DNA of 64,000 nucleotides. Source: Bradyrhizobium sp. SRS-191 (GTDB lineage: Bacteria > Pseudomonadota > Alphaproteobacteria > Rhizobiales > Xanthobacteraceae). The position numbers were made by a program, and so were the translations under genes. This document shows positions 20,389 through 29,745 of this stretch, one piece after another. The DNA lies in NCBI RefSeq assembly GCF_024586915.1, contig NZ_JANBVS010000005.1, positions 337,129-401,128 of the forward strand, given 5' to 3'. Position 1 is the stretch's first letter. Every line of letters begins with the position of its first letter. The notes beneath the pieces were generated by a model. The model was not told where the DNA came from, made no database searches, and saw nothing but the letters and a program-made list of their open reading frames with translations.

Positions 20389-21987
20389 ATGAGTAAACCC
20401 GCGGAAAAGCCCGAGATCGTCGAGCTTCCGGCCGATGCGCCGGCGCTCGCTCCGGCAAGCCAGCGCCGCGCCGCGCAGCAACGGGTGCGCGAGGCGCGCG
20501 ACCGGTTAACGTCGACATCCGGAACGCGGCCCGCCTTTGATCGCGAGCTGCTGCGCCAATATGCGCAGACCCGCATCTCCGCATCCTACATCGTCATCCT
20601 GCTGGTCGTGGCGACCGGCCTCATGCTCAGCGTCTGGCTGCATGCCATCGCCGCCGGCGCCTGGACGCTCGGCGTGCTTTGTATCCATGTCGCCATCGTC
20701 CGCAACTGCTCGAACTTCCTCAACGACCAGCCGTCGCTGGCGGCAACGCGGCGCTGGCGCACGCGCTTCGTACTGCTCGACCTGCTCTACGGCGTGTGCT
20801 GGATGGCGATCCTGATCCATCCGGCATTGGCCGAGGTGTCGGGCACCCTGATGATGTTCCTGATGCTGCTGGTGATCGCCGTCTCCAGCATGCTCGCGGC
20901 GAACCTGCCGATCGCTGCCGTCGCGGTCACCGCGCCGGTGACGGTCGCCATCACGCTGAGCCTGGCGCTGTCAGGCAACTTCGACAACTATCTGCTCGCA
21001 GGATTTGCGATCGCCGCCGAAGGCTATTTCGTGCTGCTCGCCCATCAATTGCACGCAACCACGCTCGCGACCCTGGAAGCGCGCGCGGAGAAGGATGCGC
21101 TGATTGGCGAGCTCGAGCAGGCCAAGGCGATCTCCGACGAAGCGCGCTACCGGGCGGAGGCCGCCAACGTCGCGAAGTCGCGCTTCCTCGCGCAGATGAG
21201 CCACGAGCTGCGCACGCCGCTGAACGCCATCCTCGGCTTCTCCGAGGTGATGAAGAGCGAGATCTTCGGCGCGCATGCGGTCCCGGTCTACAAGGAATAT
21301 TCCGCCGACATCCACAATTCCGGCGTCCACCTGCTGAATCTGATCAACGAGATTCTCGACCTCTCGCGCATCGAGGCCGGTCGCTACGAGCTCAACGAGG
21401 AAGCGGTTGCGCTGGTCCACGTGATTGCCGACTGCCATCACCTGCTGAAGCTGCGTGCGACCAGCCGCGGCATCACCATTCACGAGGTGTTCGAGCAGAA
21501 CATGCCGCGTCTCTGGGCGGACGAACGCGCGATCCGCCAGGTGGTGCTCAACCTGCTCTCCAACGCCATCAAGTTCACGCCGCAGGGCGGCGAGATCTGG
21601 CTGAAGGCCGGCTGGACCGCGTCCGGTGGTCAGTATCTCAGCGTCAAGGACACCGGCTCCGGCATCCCCGAGAACGAGATCCCGATCGTGCTCGCCTCGT
21701 TCGGCCAGGGCTCGAACTCGATCAAGTCTGCGGAACAGGGCGCGGGCCTGGGCCTGCCGATCGCCAAGAACCTGATCGAGATGCATGGCGGCACGTTCAC
21801 GCTGAAATCGAAGGTCCGCATCGGCACCGAGGTGATCGTCACCTTCCCGCCGGAGCGCGTGATGTCGGCGCTCGCCCCGCTCTCGGACGAGGCGCCGCCG
21901 CTGCAACCGGATCCTGCGACAGCACCCGCTCAGGAGAAGCGGCGCCTGCTGCGCAAACCGATCATGAATGCCGGAACGGGACTGTGA
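20389..21987 (+). CDS. Membrane sensor histidine kinase (PleC/PdhS-like core)
   Basis: About 532 residues; ATG 20389 is preferred, with in-frame GTG 20380 also possible. The N-terminal region is proline/alanine-rich, then five or six membrane segments (IVILLVVATGLMLSVWL to YLLAGFAIAAEGYFVLLA) with no periplasmic sensor. A short coiled coil leads to the HisKA domain: RFLAQMSHELRTPLNAILGF with the phosphorylated His. The ATPase domain has NLLSNAIKFT (N box), DTGSGIPE (G1) and GAGLGLPIAK (G2). The core resembles the alphaproteobacterial PleC/PdhS/DivJ cell-cycle kinases. The CtrA box upstream supports a cell-cycle role. No response regulator lies beside it. Confidence 0.88.
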   Translation: MSKPAEKPEIVELPADAPALAPASQRRAAQQRVREARDRLTSTSGTRPAFDRELLRQYAQTRISASYIVILLVVATGLMLSVWLHAIAAGAWTLGVLCIHVAIVRNCSNFLNDQPSLAATRRWRTRFVLLDLLYGVCWMAILIHPALAEVSGTLMMFLMLLVIAVSSMLAANLPIAAVAVTAPVTVAITLSLALSGNFDNYLLAGFAIAAEGYFVLLAHQLHATTLATLEARAEKDALIGELEQAKAISDEARYRAEAANVAKSRFLAQMSHELRTPLNAILGFSEVMKSEIFGAHAVPVYKEYSADIHNSGVHLLNLINEILDLSRIEAGRYELNEEAVALVHVIADCHHLLKLRATSRGITIHEVFEQNMPRLWADERAIRQVVLNLLSNAIKFTPQGGEIWLKAGWTASGGQYLSVKDTGSGIPENEIPIVLASFGQGSNSIKSAEQGAGLGLPIAKNLIEMHGGTFTLKSKVRIGTEVIVTFPPERVMSALAPLSDEAPPLQPDPATAPAQEKRRLLRKPIMNAGTGL

Positions 21988-22034
21988 GATGATGGCACTT
22001 GCAAAGCCGGACGAGAACCTCTTCAACTCGCAGC

Positions 22035-22232
22035 ATGAGCCAGGATACCCCCTGCATTGCCGTCTGCATGATCGATCCGAAGACCAAGCTGTGCTTCGGC
22101 TGCGGTCGCACGCTGCCGGAGATCGCGCGCTGGGGCCGAATGTCGCGCGACGAGCGGCTGGCCGTGATGGACGGGCTGCCCACACGCCTGCACGACGCCG
22201 GACTGCCCGCGATGGCGCGCAAGCGCGACTGA
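22035..22232 (+). CDS. DUF1289 small cysteine-rich protein
   Basis: 65 residues, start ATG 22035 (MSQDTPCIAVC). Four cysteines in CIAVCMIDPKTKLCFGCGRT form the DUF1289 signature; the following RWGRMSRDERLAVM helix is also conserved. Possibly metal- or Fe-S-binding, function unknown. It starts 47 bases after the kinase stop and is followed by the protease gene 25 bases downstream. Confidence 0.85.
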   Translation: MSQDTPCIAVCMIDPKTKLCFGCGRTLPEIARWGRMSRDERLAVMDGLPTRLHDAGLPAMARKRD

Positions 22233-22257
22233 GCGCCGCTCTCATCGGAGGCCGGGC

Positions 22258-22794
22258 ATGAACAAGGCGGTACTGGTTCTTGTCACCATGGTGGTCACCG
22301 CGAGCGCCGTGATCGTCTACAAGGATCCCGAGCAGGCCGCGCTCGCCAGCGACACCGTCTCGGAGATGCTGCGCAGCCGGGCCTTCAGGGCCAAGGCAAG
22401 TCCGCCGACCAACGCCGTCGAGATCGAGCGCACCAGAGGCGGCGAGTTCGCGCTGCGCGCCAAGATCAACGGTGTGACCGCGCCGATGGTCGTCGACACC
22501 GGCGCCACCTCGGTGGTGCTGACCTGGGAGACCGCCAAGGCCGCGGGCCTGCCGCTCGAGCTCTTGAACTATGACGTCGACGTCGAGACTGCGGGCGGCC
22601 ACACCAAGGCGGCCCGGCTGACGCTCGATCGGCTGGCGATCGGCAAGCTCGTGGAGCGCTCGGTGCCGGCGCTGGTCGTTCCGCATGGCCAGATGAAGAC
22701 GAACCTGCTCGGCATGAGCTTTCTCGACCGGCTCGAACGCTTCGAGGTCCGCTCCGACCGGCTGATGCTGCACGGCTACCCCGAGCGCAGCTGA
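22258..22794 (+). CDS. Retropepsin-like aspartic protease (clan AA, TIGR02281 type)
   Basis: 178 residues with an N-terminal membrane anchor (VLVLVTMVVTASAVIVY). The catalytic motif is MVVDTGATSVVLTWETAKAAGLP (Asp-Thr-Gly), followed by VETAGGHTKAARLTLDRL and LLGMSFLDRLERFEV, the second conserved block. A single catalytic motif means it must work as a dimer. It is predicted to face the periplasm. Family members are common in alphaproteobacteria; most have no known substrate. Confidence 0.88.
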   Translation: MNKAVLVLVTMVVTASAVIVYKDPEQAALASDTVSEMLRSRAFRAKASPPTNAVEIERTRGGEFALRAKINGVTAPMVVDTGATSVVLTWETAKAAGLPLELLNYDVDVETAGGHTKAARLTLDRLAIGKLVERSVPALVVPHGQMKTNLLGMSFLDRLERFEVRSDRLMLHGYPERS

Positions 22795-22855
22795 GGCGGC
22801 GGCTGCGGCGAACGCTGCCTTGCACGCGCGGCAGATCCCGGCCTACGCTCCCGCC

Positions 22856-23875
22856 ATGGCCGATACCCCGCAGATCAAGCTCGCCCTGAACGAGACTCCG
22901 TTCGGCCCCTCGCCTGCGGCGATCGCGGCCATTCAGGCCGATCTCGCCGGCCTCGCCCGCTACACCGGCCGGGAGGTCGATGATCTCACAACGGCGATCG
23001 CCGCGCGCGAAAACATCCCCGCCGACCAGATCGTGCTCGGCGAGAACCTCAACGTGCTCGGGCTTTATCTCGCCGCTCACGGCGGTCCCGGCGGCACCTT
23101 CGTCTACTCCGAGCCGGGCTACACGGCGCTGGTCGACGCGGTGGCGCTGGCCGGCGGCCGCGTGATCGGCGTGCCGCTGAATGCGGCGCTGGAGAACGAC
23201 CTGCCGGCCATCGCGGCGGCCGTGGACGAAACAACGCGCGCGGTCTATCTGGTCAATCCGCACAATCCCTCGGGCACGGTGAGCGACGCCGCGCTGTTCA
23301 TCGAGGCGGTTCGCGCCTTGTCGTCGCGCACGCTCGTGATCGTCGACGAGGCCTATCTCGAATTCCTGCCGGACTTCGCCGCCCGCACCGTCACGCCGCT
23401 GCTCCGCGAGGGTTGCAATGTCGCGGTGTTCAGGACGTTCTCCAAGATCTACGGCCTCGCAAGTCTCGCCATCGGGTATACCCTGGCGCCGAAGCCGCTG
23501 GCCGCAGGACTGAAGCAGATAGGCATCGGCGCCTTCTTCGGGCTGAACCGGCTCAGTCTCGTGGCCGCGTTGGCGAGCCTTGGTGAGCACGACTACATCG
23601 TCGATGTTCGCGCCAAGGTCGCGGCCGAGCGCGAGGCTTGGCATGCGCTGCTGCGCGATCGCGGCCGCGGCTTCAGCGCCTCGCATGCCAATTTCGTGTT
23701 CTTCGATTGCGGCCGGCCGCATGCGGATGCGGCCGCGGCGCTCGCCGCCCGCGGCATCGACATCGGCCGCGCACAGCCGGGTTTTGCGACATGGCTGCGC
23801 ATCTCGATCGGACTGCCGGACGAAAACGCGGTCGCGCGCCAAGCCGTGGCCGACCTGCTGCCGGCGAACGAATAG
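22856..23875 (+). CDS. PLP-dependent aminotransferase, histidinol-phosphate aminotransferase-like
   Basis: 339 residues from ATG 22856 (a TTG lies in frame at 22820). Fold-type I aminotransferase: IKLALNETPFGPSPAA is the HisC-type N-terminus, VNPHNPSGTV the PLP-contact loop, IVDEAYLEF holds the conserved Asp and Tyr, and FRTFSKIYGLASLAIGYTL carries the Schiff-base lysine. At this length it may be a HisC paralogue or an aromatic aminotransferase. No other his genes are nearby, so a role in another amino-acid route is as likely. It ends one base before the convergent dusA. Confidence 0.82.
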   Translation: MADTPQIKLALNETPFGPSPAAIAAIQADLAGLARYTGREVDDLTTAIAARENIPADQIVLGENLNVLGLYLAAHGGPGGTFVYSEPGYTALVDAVALAGGRVIGVPLNAALENDLPAIAAAVDETTRAVYLVNPHNPSGTVSDAALFIEAVRALSSRTLVIVDEAYLEFLPDFAARTVTPLLREGCNVAVFRTFSKIYGLASLAIGYTLAPKPLAAGLKQIGIGAFFGLNRLSLVAALASLGEHDYIVDVRAKVAAEREAWHALLRDRGRGFSASHANFVFFDCGRPHADAAAALAARGIDIGRAQPGFATWLRISIGLPDENAVARQAVADLLPANE

Positions 23876-23876
23876 G

Positions 23877-24926
23877 TCAGGCGAGCGCGGCCACCGGCTG
23901 ACGCTGCTCGATCATCGCGACCGCCTCGCGCAACACCTCGATCCCGGCGTCGGGCTTCACGCCGCGCTCGGAGAGGTGACGGCGGAAGGCGCGCGCGCCA
24001 GGCACCGCGTGATAGGCCCCGACGAGATGCCGCGTGATCGCGTGCAGCCGCGTCCCCTGCCCGAGCTGGCGTTCGATATAGGGCTCGAGCGCCGCCAGCG
24101 CGTCCTTCATGCTCGAATGCGGCGCGGCCTCGCCAAACAGCACGGGATCGATGTCGAGCAATCGCCACGGCTCCTGATAGGCGGCGCGGCCGAGCATCAC
24201 GCCATCGACATGAGCGAGATGAGCTTGCGCCGCTTCGATGCTGCTGATGCCGCCATTGATGATGATCGGCACGTGCAGCAGCCGCGCCTTCAGCCGGTAC
24301 ACCCTGCCGTAGTCGAGCGGCGGGATGTCGCGGTTCTCCTTCGGCGACAGACCGTTCAGCCACGCCTTGCGCGCATGCACGATCAGCGCGTCGGCGCCAC
24401 TGTCGACGACCGCATCCGCCAGCGCATCGAGCGCGATCTCCGGATCCTGGTCATCGATGCCGATGCGGCACTTGACGGTGACGGGAATGCGCACCGCGCG
24501 CTTCATCGCTGCGACGCAGGCCGCAACGAGCGCCGGCTCCGCCATCAGGCACGCGCCGAAGCGGCCATCCTTGACCCGGTCCGACGGGCAGCCGACATTC
24601 AGGTTGATTTCGTCGTAGCCGAAGTCTTCGCCGATCTTGGCTGAGGTCGCGAGATCCGCCGGATCCGAGCCGCCGAGCTGCAGCGCCACCGGATGCTCGC
24701 TGGCATCGAAGCCGAGCAGCCGCTGCCGGTCGCCGTGAATGACGGCCCCGGTCGTCACCATCTCGGTATAGAGCAGCGCCCGCCGCGACAGCAGCCGATG
24801 GAACACCCGGCAATACCGGTCAGTCCAATCCATCATCGGCGCCACGGAGAAGCGGCCGGCTCCCACCGATCCATATTTCAACGTCGACTCAAGCACTTGG
24901 AGAGGGATCCCCGATCCGGATCGCAA
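23877..24926 (-). CDS. dusA: tRNA-dihydrouridine synthase A
   Basis: About 349 residues. Reduces uridines in the D-loop of tRNA with FMN and NADPH. FSVAPMMDWTDRYCRVFHR is the DusA N-terminus, EINLNVGCPSDRVKDGRFGACLM contains the catalytic Cys, and TVKCRIGIDD, LIVHARKAW and IIINGGISSIEAA form the FMN-binding barrel. The start is uncertain: TTG 24926 has no clear ribosome site, and GTG 24896 is an alternative. DusA genes are known insertion sites for some phages and islands, but no element is attached here. Confidence 0.92.
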   Translation of the reverse strand: MRSGSGIPLQVLESTLKYGSVGAGRFSVAPMMDWTDRYCRVFHRLLSRRALLYTEMVTTGAVIHGDRQRLLGFDASEHPVALQLGGSDPADLATSAKIGEDFGYDEINLNVGCPSDRVKDGRFGACLMAEPALVAACVAAMKRAVRIPVTVKCRIGIDDQDPEIALDALADAVVDSGADALIVHARKAWLNGLSPKENRDIPPLDYGRVYRLKARLLHVPIIINGGISSIEAAQAHLAHVDGVMLGRAAYQEPWRLLDIDPVLFGEAAPHSSMKDALAALEPYIERQLGQGTRLHAITRHLVGAYHAVPGARAFRRHLSERGVKPDAGIEVLREAVAMIEQRQPVAALA

Positions 24927-25157
24927 AGGGACGCAGCCCCTGCTGTCTCATGATGTCCGCGGCGGCCGCCGCTCGAAACAGGCAGGTAATGCCAACGGTC
25001 CCCGCTCGCAAGCGCAAAGACGGCAAGACCGGGCGTCGCCGGTCTCACCGTGTGCGGAGACAGTTGTGTCGCAGGCTGATGCGGCGGGCCGCGCGTCTTT
25101 CCATGCGGGCGCCTCTCAGGCACCCGAACAGCCTTCGCAGGCCCCCGCGCGCGGAGA

Positions 25158-26051
25158 TCAGAGCCGGTAGTATCGTTCCGCGTTGTCGTGAAACAGCTTG
25201 CGGCGGTCGCCTGAGGCGAAGTCCGACGTGATCTCCTTGAAGGCATCGAACAGTTTGTCGTAGCTGCTGAACAGCTTGTCGACCGGGAAGTTGCTGGCGA
25301 ACATGCAGCGTTCGACGCCGAAGGCCTCAATGGCGGTGAGCACGTAGGGGCGGAAGGAGTCGACCGTCCAGGTCCAGTCGCCCATGCCGAGACCGGAGAT
25401 CTTGCACGCGACGTTCGGAGCCTGGGCCAGCAGCTTCATGCCGGTCTTCCAGGCCTCGAAATGATCGGGGCCATCGACCTGCATGCCGGTGTGGTTGAGG
25501 ATGATCTGCGTGTCCGGAAAATCTCGCGCGAGCTCATAGGCCTCCTGCATTTGCGGGTAGTAGAGCTGAAGGTCGAAGGACAGGCCGAGGTCACGCAGCA
25601 TGGCAAAGCCGCGCCGCCACTCCGGCTCGCGACAGACGCCGGGCCGGTCGAGATAGGTCTTGGCCGGATCGGCGTGATAGTTCAGCGACTGGCGGATGCC
25701 GCGGAAATTCGGATAGGCCAGGTGTCGTTCGAGCACGTCGCGCACGTTCGGCTGCGCCAGATTGGCATAGCCGACGATGCCGTGAGGAAAGCCGTGCTTG
25801 TCAGCGACGCCCTGCAGCCACTTCGTCTCGCCGACCGGATCCTTGGGATCGAAGCCGACGTCGAGATGGACCGACTTGACGACGTTCTGGTTCTTGCAGT
25901 CGGCGAGGAAGTCCTCGATCAAATAGCTGTGGTTGATCGCGGTGTAGTCGCCGAAGGCCGAGGGCTTCACGCCGTCGCTGAGCCACGGGTAATAGTGGTT
26001 CTCGAGATCGTAGAGATGGTGGTGCGGGTCGATGATGGGAAAATCGGTCAT
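25158..26051 (-). CDS. Amidohydrolase-family lactonase/hydrolase
   Basis: 297 residues, start ATG 26051 after GAGGATGCCACC. The TIM-barrel metal motif is IIDPHHHLYDLENHYYPWL (His-x-His), with ILNHTGM later and CMFASNFPVDKLFSSYD containing the final conserved Asp region. Family members (PF04909) open sugar or pyrone lactones or decarboxylate aromatic acids. As the last gene of the 25-35 kb operon it probably hydrolyses a lactone produced by the dehydrogenase of that operon. The substrate is not known. Confidence 0.82.
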   Translation of the reverse strand: MTDFPIIDPHHHLYDLENHYYPWLSDGVKPSAFGDYTAINHSYLIEDFLADCKNQNVVKSVHLDVGFDPKDPVGETKWLQGVADKHGFPHGIVGYANLAQPNVRDVLERHLAYPNFRGIRQSLNYHADPAKTYLDRPGVCREPEWRRGFAMLRDLGLSFDLQLYYPQMQEAYELARDFPDTQIILNHTGMQVDGPDHFEAWKTGMKLLAQAPNVACKISGLGMGDWTWTVDSFRPYVLTAIEAFGVERCMFASNFPVDKLFSSYDKLFDAFKEITSDFASGDRRKLFHDNAERYYRL

Positions 26052-26088
26052 GGTGGCATCCTCGATCAGGGATCGTCCGGACATGGGT

Positions 26089-26116
26089 GCGGGCGCCCGA
26101 TGAATCAGGCGCCCGC
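26089..26116 (-). terminator. Intercistronic hairpin after the ABC binding-protein gene
   Basis: Perfect 9-bp stem GCGGGCGCC/GGCGCCCGC with a 10-base loop and no T run, between the binding protein and the amidohydrolase. More likely an mRNA-stabilising or partial-termination element than a full terminator. Confidence 0.5.
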
Positions 26117-26133
26117 TGCGATGCCTTGCGCGA

Positions 26134-27126
26134 TCAGTAGTCGCCGGCGGACGGCGGATAGACGCGCTTCAGCTTGGCCTGGGCTTCCGGCGTGCCGACA
26201 TTGCTGGAGGTCACGAGCGACAGCGGCAGCGGCAGGCTCTGAGTCACGGCCGCGCCGGTCAGGGCGTTGTAGACCTGCTGCACGCCCTCGATGCCCTGCC
26301 CGCCGGCCTCCTGCAGGAACAGGCCCTGCACGACGCCTTCACGCAACAGCTTGACGGTGGTCGGGCTGCCATCGGATGTGGCGAGGCCGACCTTGCCGAC
26401 GAGGCCGCGGGTCTGCAGCGCCTTGGCCGCGCCGGTCGCCGCCTCATCATACATACCGTAGATCGCCTTGACGTCGGGATGCGCGGTCAGGAGGTCGTTG
26501 GCCTGGTCGACGGCTTCGCGGACGGTCAGGCCCTTGGTCTGCAGAATCTGCACCAGCTCGCAACCATCCGCCTGGAACGACTCCTTGGCGCCGGCGAGAT
26601 ATTTCTGCGCATTCTCGCGATCCTGCGGCAGTGACAGCATCCCGACCTTGTTGCCGCCGCGCTCCTTGGCGAGCGCGCAGACGAACTTGCCTTCGGCCTT
26701 GCCGCCGTCGAAATTGTTGGCGGTCACCGCCGACGTATAGTCGGTCTCGCCCGGCTGCGGGCCGATGCCGGCAAACGCGATCGGGATCTTCTTCTCCTTC
26801 AGCAGCTTCAGCACCGGCGGCGTGCTGGTCGAGCTGACCGGACCCATCACGATGGCGTCGACGCCGCGGGTGATCGCGGTGCGCACGTTGGTCATCTGGT
26901 CGGCCGGCGAATTGTGCGAATCCATCTCGATATAGGTCATGCCGAGCTCGGCCGCCTTGGTCTTGGCGCCGTAGCCGACCCACTGCCAATAGGAGATGTC
27001 GAGCGACGGCGCGATATAGGCGACCGTGAACTTCTTCGCGCCCTCGGCGGCAGATGCCGGCTGCAGAGCCGCGGCCATGACGGCTGAGACAGCGATGGCG
27101 AACAGGCCTTGAGATCGTCTTTTCAT
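26134..27126 (-). CDS. Sugar-type ABC transporter substrate-binding protein
   Basis: 330 residues, start ATG 27126 after TTGGAGGAAAG. The signal peptide ends at LQPASA. Periplasmic-binding protein of the ribose/galactose class (PF13407): [67 protein letters not shown]. It binds the substrate for the adjacent permease and two-domain ATPase. The ligand is unknown; it is likely a polyol or sugar-like compound judged by family and operon enzymes. Confidence 0.88.
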   Translation of the reverse strand: MKRRSQGLFAIAVSAVMAAALQPASAAEGAKKFTVAYIAPSLDISYWQWVGYGAKTKAAELGMTYIEMDSHNSPADQMTNVRTAITRGVDAIVMGPVSSTSTPPVLKLLKEKKIPIAFAGIGPQPGETDYTSAVTANNFDGGKAEGKFVCALAKERGGNKVGMLSLPQDRENAQKYLAGAKESFQADGCELVQILQTKGLTVREAVDQANDLLTAHPDVKAIYGMYDEAATGAAKALQTRGLVGKVGLATSDGSPTTVKLLREGVVQGLFLQEAGGQGIEGVQQVYNALTGAAVTQSLPLPLSLVTSSNVGTPEAQAKLKRVYPPSAGDY

Positions 27127-27174
27127 GCTTTCCTCCAAGTGTTTTATGAACGTTTCGTGGGTGGTGCAGCTATC

Positions 27175-28182
27175 TCAGCTACGGACCTTCGTGGCGCGGT
27201 CGATCAGGACCGCGACGAGGATGACGGCTCCCGTGACGGTTCCTTGCCAGAAGCTGTTGATGCCGATCAGGTTGACGCCGTTCTGGATGACCGTGATCAT
27301 GATCGCGCCGAGCATGGCGCCGATCGCCGAGCCGGTGCCGCCGAACAGGCTGGCGCCGCCGATCACGCAAGCCGCGATCGCCTGCAGCATGAGGTTGGCG
27401 CCGGCGGTCGATTCCGAGTTGCTGATGTAGGACAGGCTCAGCAGGCTGGCGAAGGACGCCGCCAGGCCGGACGCGACATAGACGCCGAAGCGCACGCCGT
27501 GCACGGGAATGCCGAGCAGACGGGCCGCCTTGTCGTTGCTGCCGATGGCGAACACCCAGCGGCCGACGACGAGCTTGCGCAGCACGAATTCAAGGGCGAT
27601 CACGGCAATGGCGCAGAACAGCACGAAGTTGGTGACGCCGGGGATCAGCTCGCCGCCATTGAGCTTCCAGAAATTCGCATCCGCAATCGCGATCGAGTGA
27701 CCGTCGGTGATGACGAAGGAGAGACTGGCGCCGATCGCGTAGGTGATCAGGGTGACGACGAACGGTGCGAGGCCGACGATGGTGACGAGGCCGCCATTGA
27801 TCGCGCCGACGGCCGCGCCGACGCCGAGGCTGATCAGGCAGGCGATCGGCCACGGCAGGCCGGCGGAGAAGCACAGGCCTGCGACCATGCCGGTCAGCGA
27901 GAAGGTCGAGCCGACCGACAGATCGATGCCGCTGGTGGCGATCACCAGGAACACGCCGAGCGACATCAGGATCAGCGGCGCAGCCGCCTGGGCGATGTTG
28001 GCGAGATTGCCCCAGGTCAGCACGTAAGGCGACCAGAAGCTGATACCCACGAGCAGAACGACGATAGCGATCGCGATCGCGATCTCCGAGCGATAGGTGC
28101 GCGTCAGCCGGACGGCCAGTGAGGCGCGCTTGCCAGGCTTGGGCCGCTGGGCCGCGCGCTGATCGATCACCACTTCCGTCAT
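27175..28182 (-). CDS. Ribose-type ABC transporter permease
   Basis: 335 residues, start ATG 28182 with AGAGGATA upstream. About nine membrane segments. Signature segments are TSGIDLSVGSTFSLTGMVAG, LAPFVVTLITYAIGAS and VIGGASLFGGTGSAIGAMLGA, typical of RbsC-like permeases. It forms the channel with the ATPase encoded just upstream. The N-terminal 30 residues are cytoplasmic and basic. Confidence 0.9.
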   Translation of the reverse strand: MTEVVIDQRAAQRPKPGKRASLAVRLTRTYRSEIAIAIAIVVLLVGISFWSPYVLTWGNLANIAQAAAPLILMSLGVFLVIATSGIDLSVGSTFSLTGMVAGLCFSAGLPWPIACLISLGVGAAVGAINGGLVTIVGLAPFVVTLITYAIGASLSFVITDGHSIAIADANFWKLNGGELIPGVTNFVLFCAIAVIALEFVLRKLVVGRWVFAIGSNDKAARLLGIPVHGVRFGVYVASGLAASFASLLSLSYISNSESTAGANLMLQAIAACVIGGASLFGGTGSAIGAMLGAIMITVIQNGVNLIGINSFWQGTVTGAVILVAVLIDRATKVRS

Positions 28183-28213
28183 GTTATCCTCTTGCTTGCT
28201 CATGCGCCGGCAG

Positions 28214-29737
28214 TCACGCCGCCATTCCGGTCGCGCGCGACAGCGAGACCTCGTCGAGCTCGTCGTGCCCGAGAATGCCGCTGACCTGGCCGCCGAGATC
28301 GAAGGCGATCACCCGGTCGCAGACCGCGATCAGCTCGGTGAACTCGGTCGACCACCATACCACGACGCAGCCCGCGGCGGCGGCATCGCGGATCATCGCG
28401 TAGATCTCGCGCTTGGTGCCGATGTCGACGCCGCGCGTCGGCTCCTCCAGCACCAGGATCTTCGGCGCCGGCGCGAGCCAGCGCGCCAGCAACAGCTTCT
28501 GCTGCGTGCCGCCGCTCACGGTCTGCGGCAGCGCGTCGATCGAGCTCGCCTTGATCGACAGCGTATCGAGCGCGGTCTGCGCGGCCGCGGCTTCGCCTGA
28601 TGAGGCCAGGATATGGCGGCCGGCGACCCGTGCGGCCGCGACGATGTTGTCGAGGATCGGCAAGGTCGCGAGGATGCCCTTCTCGGCGCGATCGCCGGAG
28701 ACGTAGCCGACCCCTGCCCTCACGGCTTGCGCGGGACTTGCGAATGTCACGTCGGTGCCATCGATCGTGAGGCGCCAACCGCCGGACCGCCGCGCACCGA
28801 TCAGGGTCTCGATGACGCCGGACGGCCCGGCGGGCGCACCGGCAAGCCCGAGCACCTCGCCCGAGCCGACGCTCAGGGAGACGCCCGAACCGCGGAGCAC
28901 AATCTGCGTGCGTGCCGAGGTAGCGATCGTGCTGCGCGGCGCAGCCTGCGGCAAGGCGCTGCTCTTCTGCCCCATCGCCTCCACGATCGCCTCATCGCTG
29001 ATCTCGGAGAGCGACGCGCGGTCGAGCACCGAGCGCCCGTCGCGCAGCACGGTGCAGACGTCGGCGAGCGCGCGGATCTCGCCCATGCGATGCGACACCA
29101 GGAGCGTGCTGATGCCCTGCTGCGCCAGGCGGCGGAGAATGCCGAACAGCCGCTCGGTCTCGGAGAACGTGAGATTGGCGGTGGGCTCGTCCAGCAGCAG
29201 GACGCGTGCGCCGGAGCTCAGCGCCCGGGCGATCTCGACGAACTGCCGCTCGTGCAGGTCGAGCTGCGCCACCGGCCAGTCCAGCGCCCGCTCCGCCAGC
29301 TCCTGGTCGACCAGCGCCAGCGCGGCATGCGCCTCCTCGAAGCATTCAGCCTCGCTCAGCCGCGCAAGAGCGCGCTTGCGATGCGGCAAGGTGATGTTCT
29401 CGGCCACCGACAGATGCGGCAGCAGCGCCAGCTCCTGGAACACGACGGCGATCGCATTGGCGTCGGGATCCTCGCGGCCGTCGATGCTGATTGATCCGCC
29501 ATCATGGCGGTGCGAGCCCGAGATGATGCGGATCAGGGTCGACTTGCCCGCACCGTTGCCACCGAGCAGCGCGTGAATCTCGCCGCGCCGGATCCGCAAA
29601 TTGGCGCCGCGCAGCACATGCGTGGCTCCAAAGCTCTTCTCGATGGCCTTGGCTTCGAGGACGAACGAAGTGGCGTTCGTCTCGCCTTGGGTCTCACGCA
29701 CCGCTGACATGTCAGAACTCACGCTCACCTGCTTCAT
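28214..29737 (-). CDS. Ribose-type ABC transporter ATP-binding protein (two ATPase domains)
   Basis: 507 residues. The first ATPase domain has Walker A GGNGAGKST (the usual E of GENGAGKST is replaced by G), Q-loop VVFQELALLPHL and Walker B VLLLDEPTANL. The second domain lacks an ordinary Walker A (LGLAGAPAGPSGV), as is common in RbsA-type proteins, but keeps SGGTQQKLLLARWL and LVLEEPTRGVDIG. It powers the adjacent permease. It starts eight bases after the TRAP permease stop, so it is in the same operon. Confidence 0.9.
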   Translation of the reverse strand: MKQVSVSSDMSAVRETQGETNATSFVLEAKAIEKSFGATHVLRGANLRIRRGEIHALLGGNGAGKSTLIRIISGSHRHDGGSISIDGREDPDANAIAVVFQELALLPHLSVAENITLPHRKRALARLSEAECFEEAHAALALVDQELAERALDWPVAQLDLHERQFVEIARALSSGARVLLLDEPTANLTFSETERLFGILRRLAQQGISTLLVSHRMGEIRALADVCTVLRDGRSVLDRASLSEISDEAIVEAMGQKSSALPQAAPRSTIATSARTQIVLRGSGVSLSVGSGEVLGLAGAPAGPSGVIETLIGARRSGGWRLTIDGTDVTFASPAQAVRAGVGYVSGDRAEKGILATLPILDNIVAAARVAGRHILASSGEAAAAQTALDTLSIKASSIDALPQTVSGGTQQKLLLARWLAPAPKILVLEEPTRGVDIGTKREIYAMIRDAAAAGCVVVWWSTEFTELIAVCDRVIAFDLGGQVSGILGHDELDEVSLSRATGMAA

Positions 29738-29745
29738 CCCGATGC

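Noticed and set aside
23877..25157. Integrated element at dusA
   Set aside because: No integrase, direct repeat or phage gene was seen on either side.
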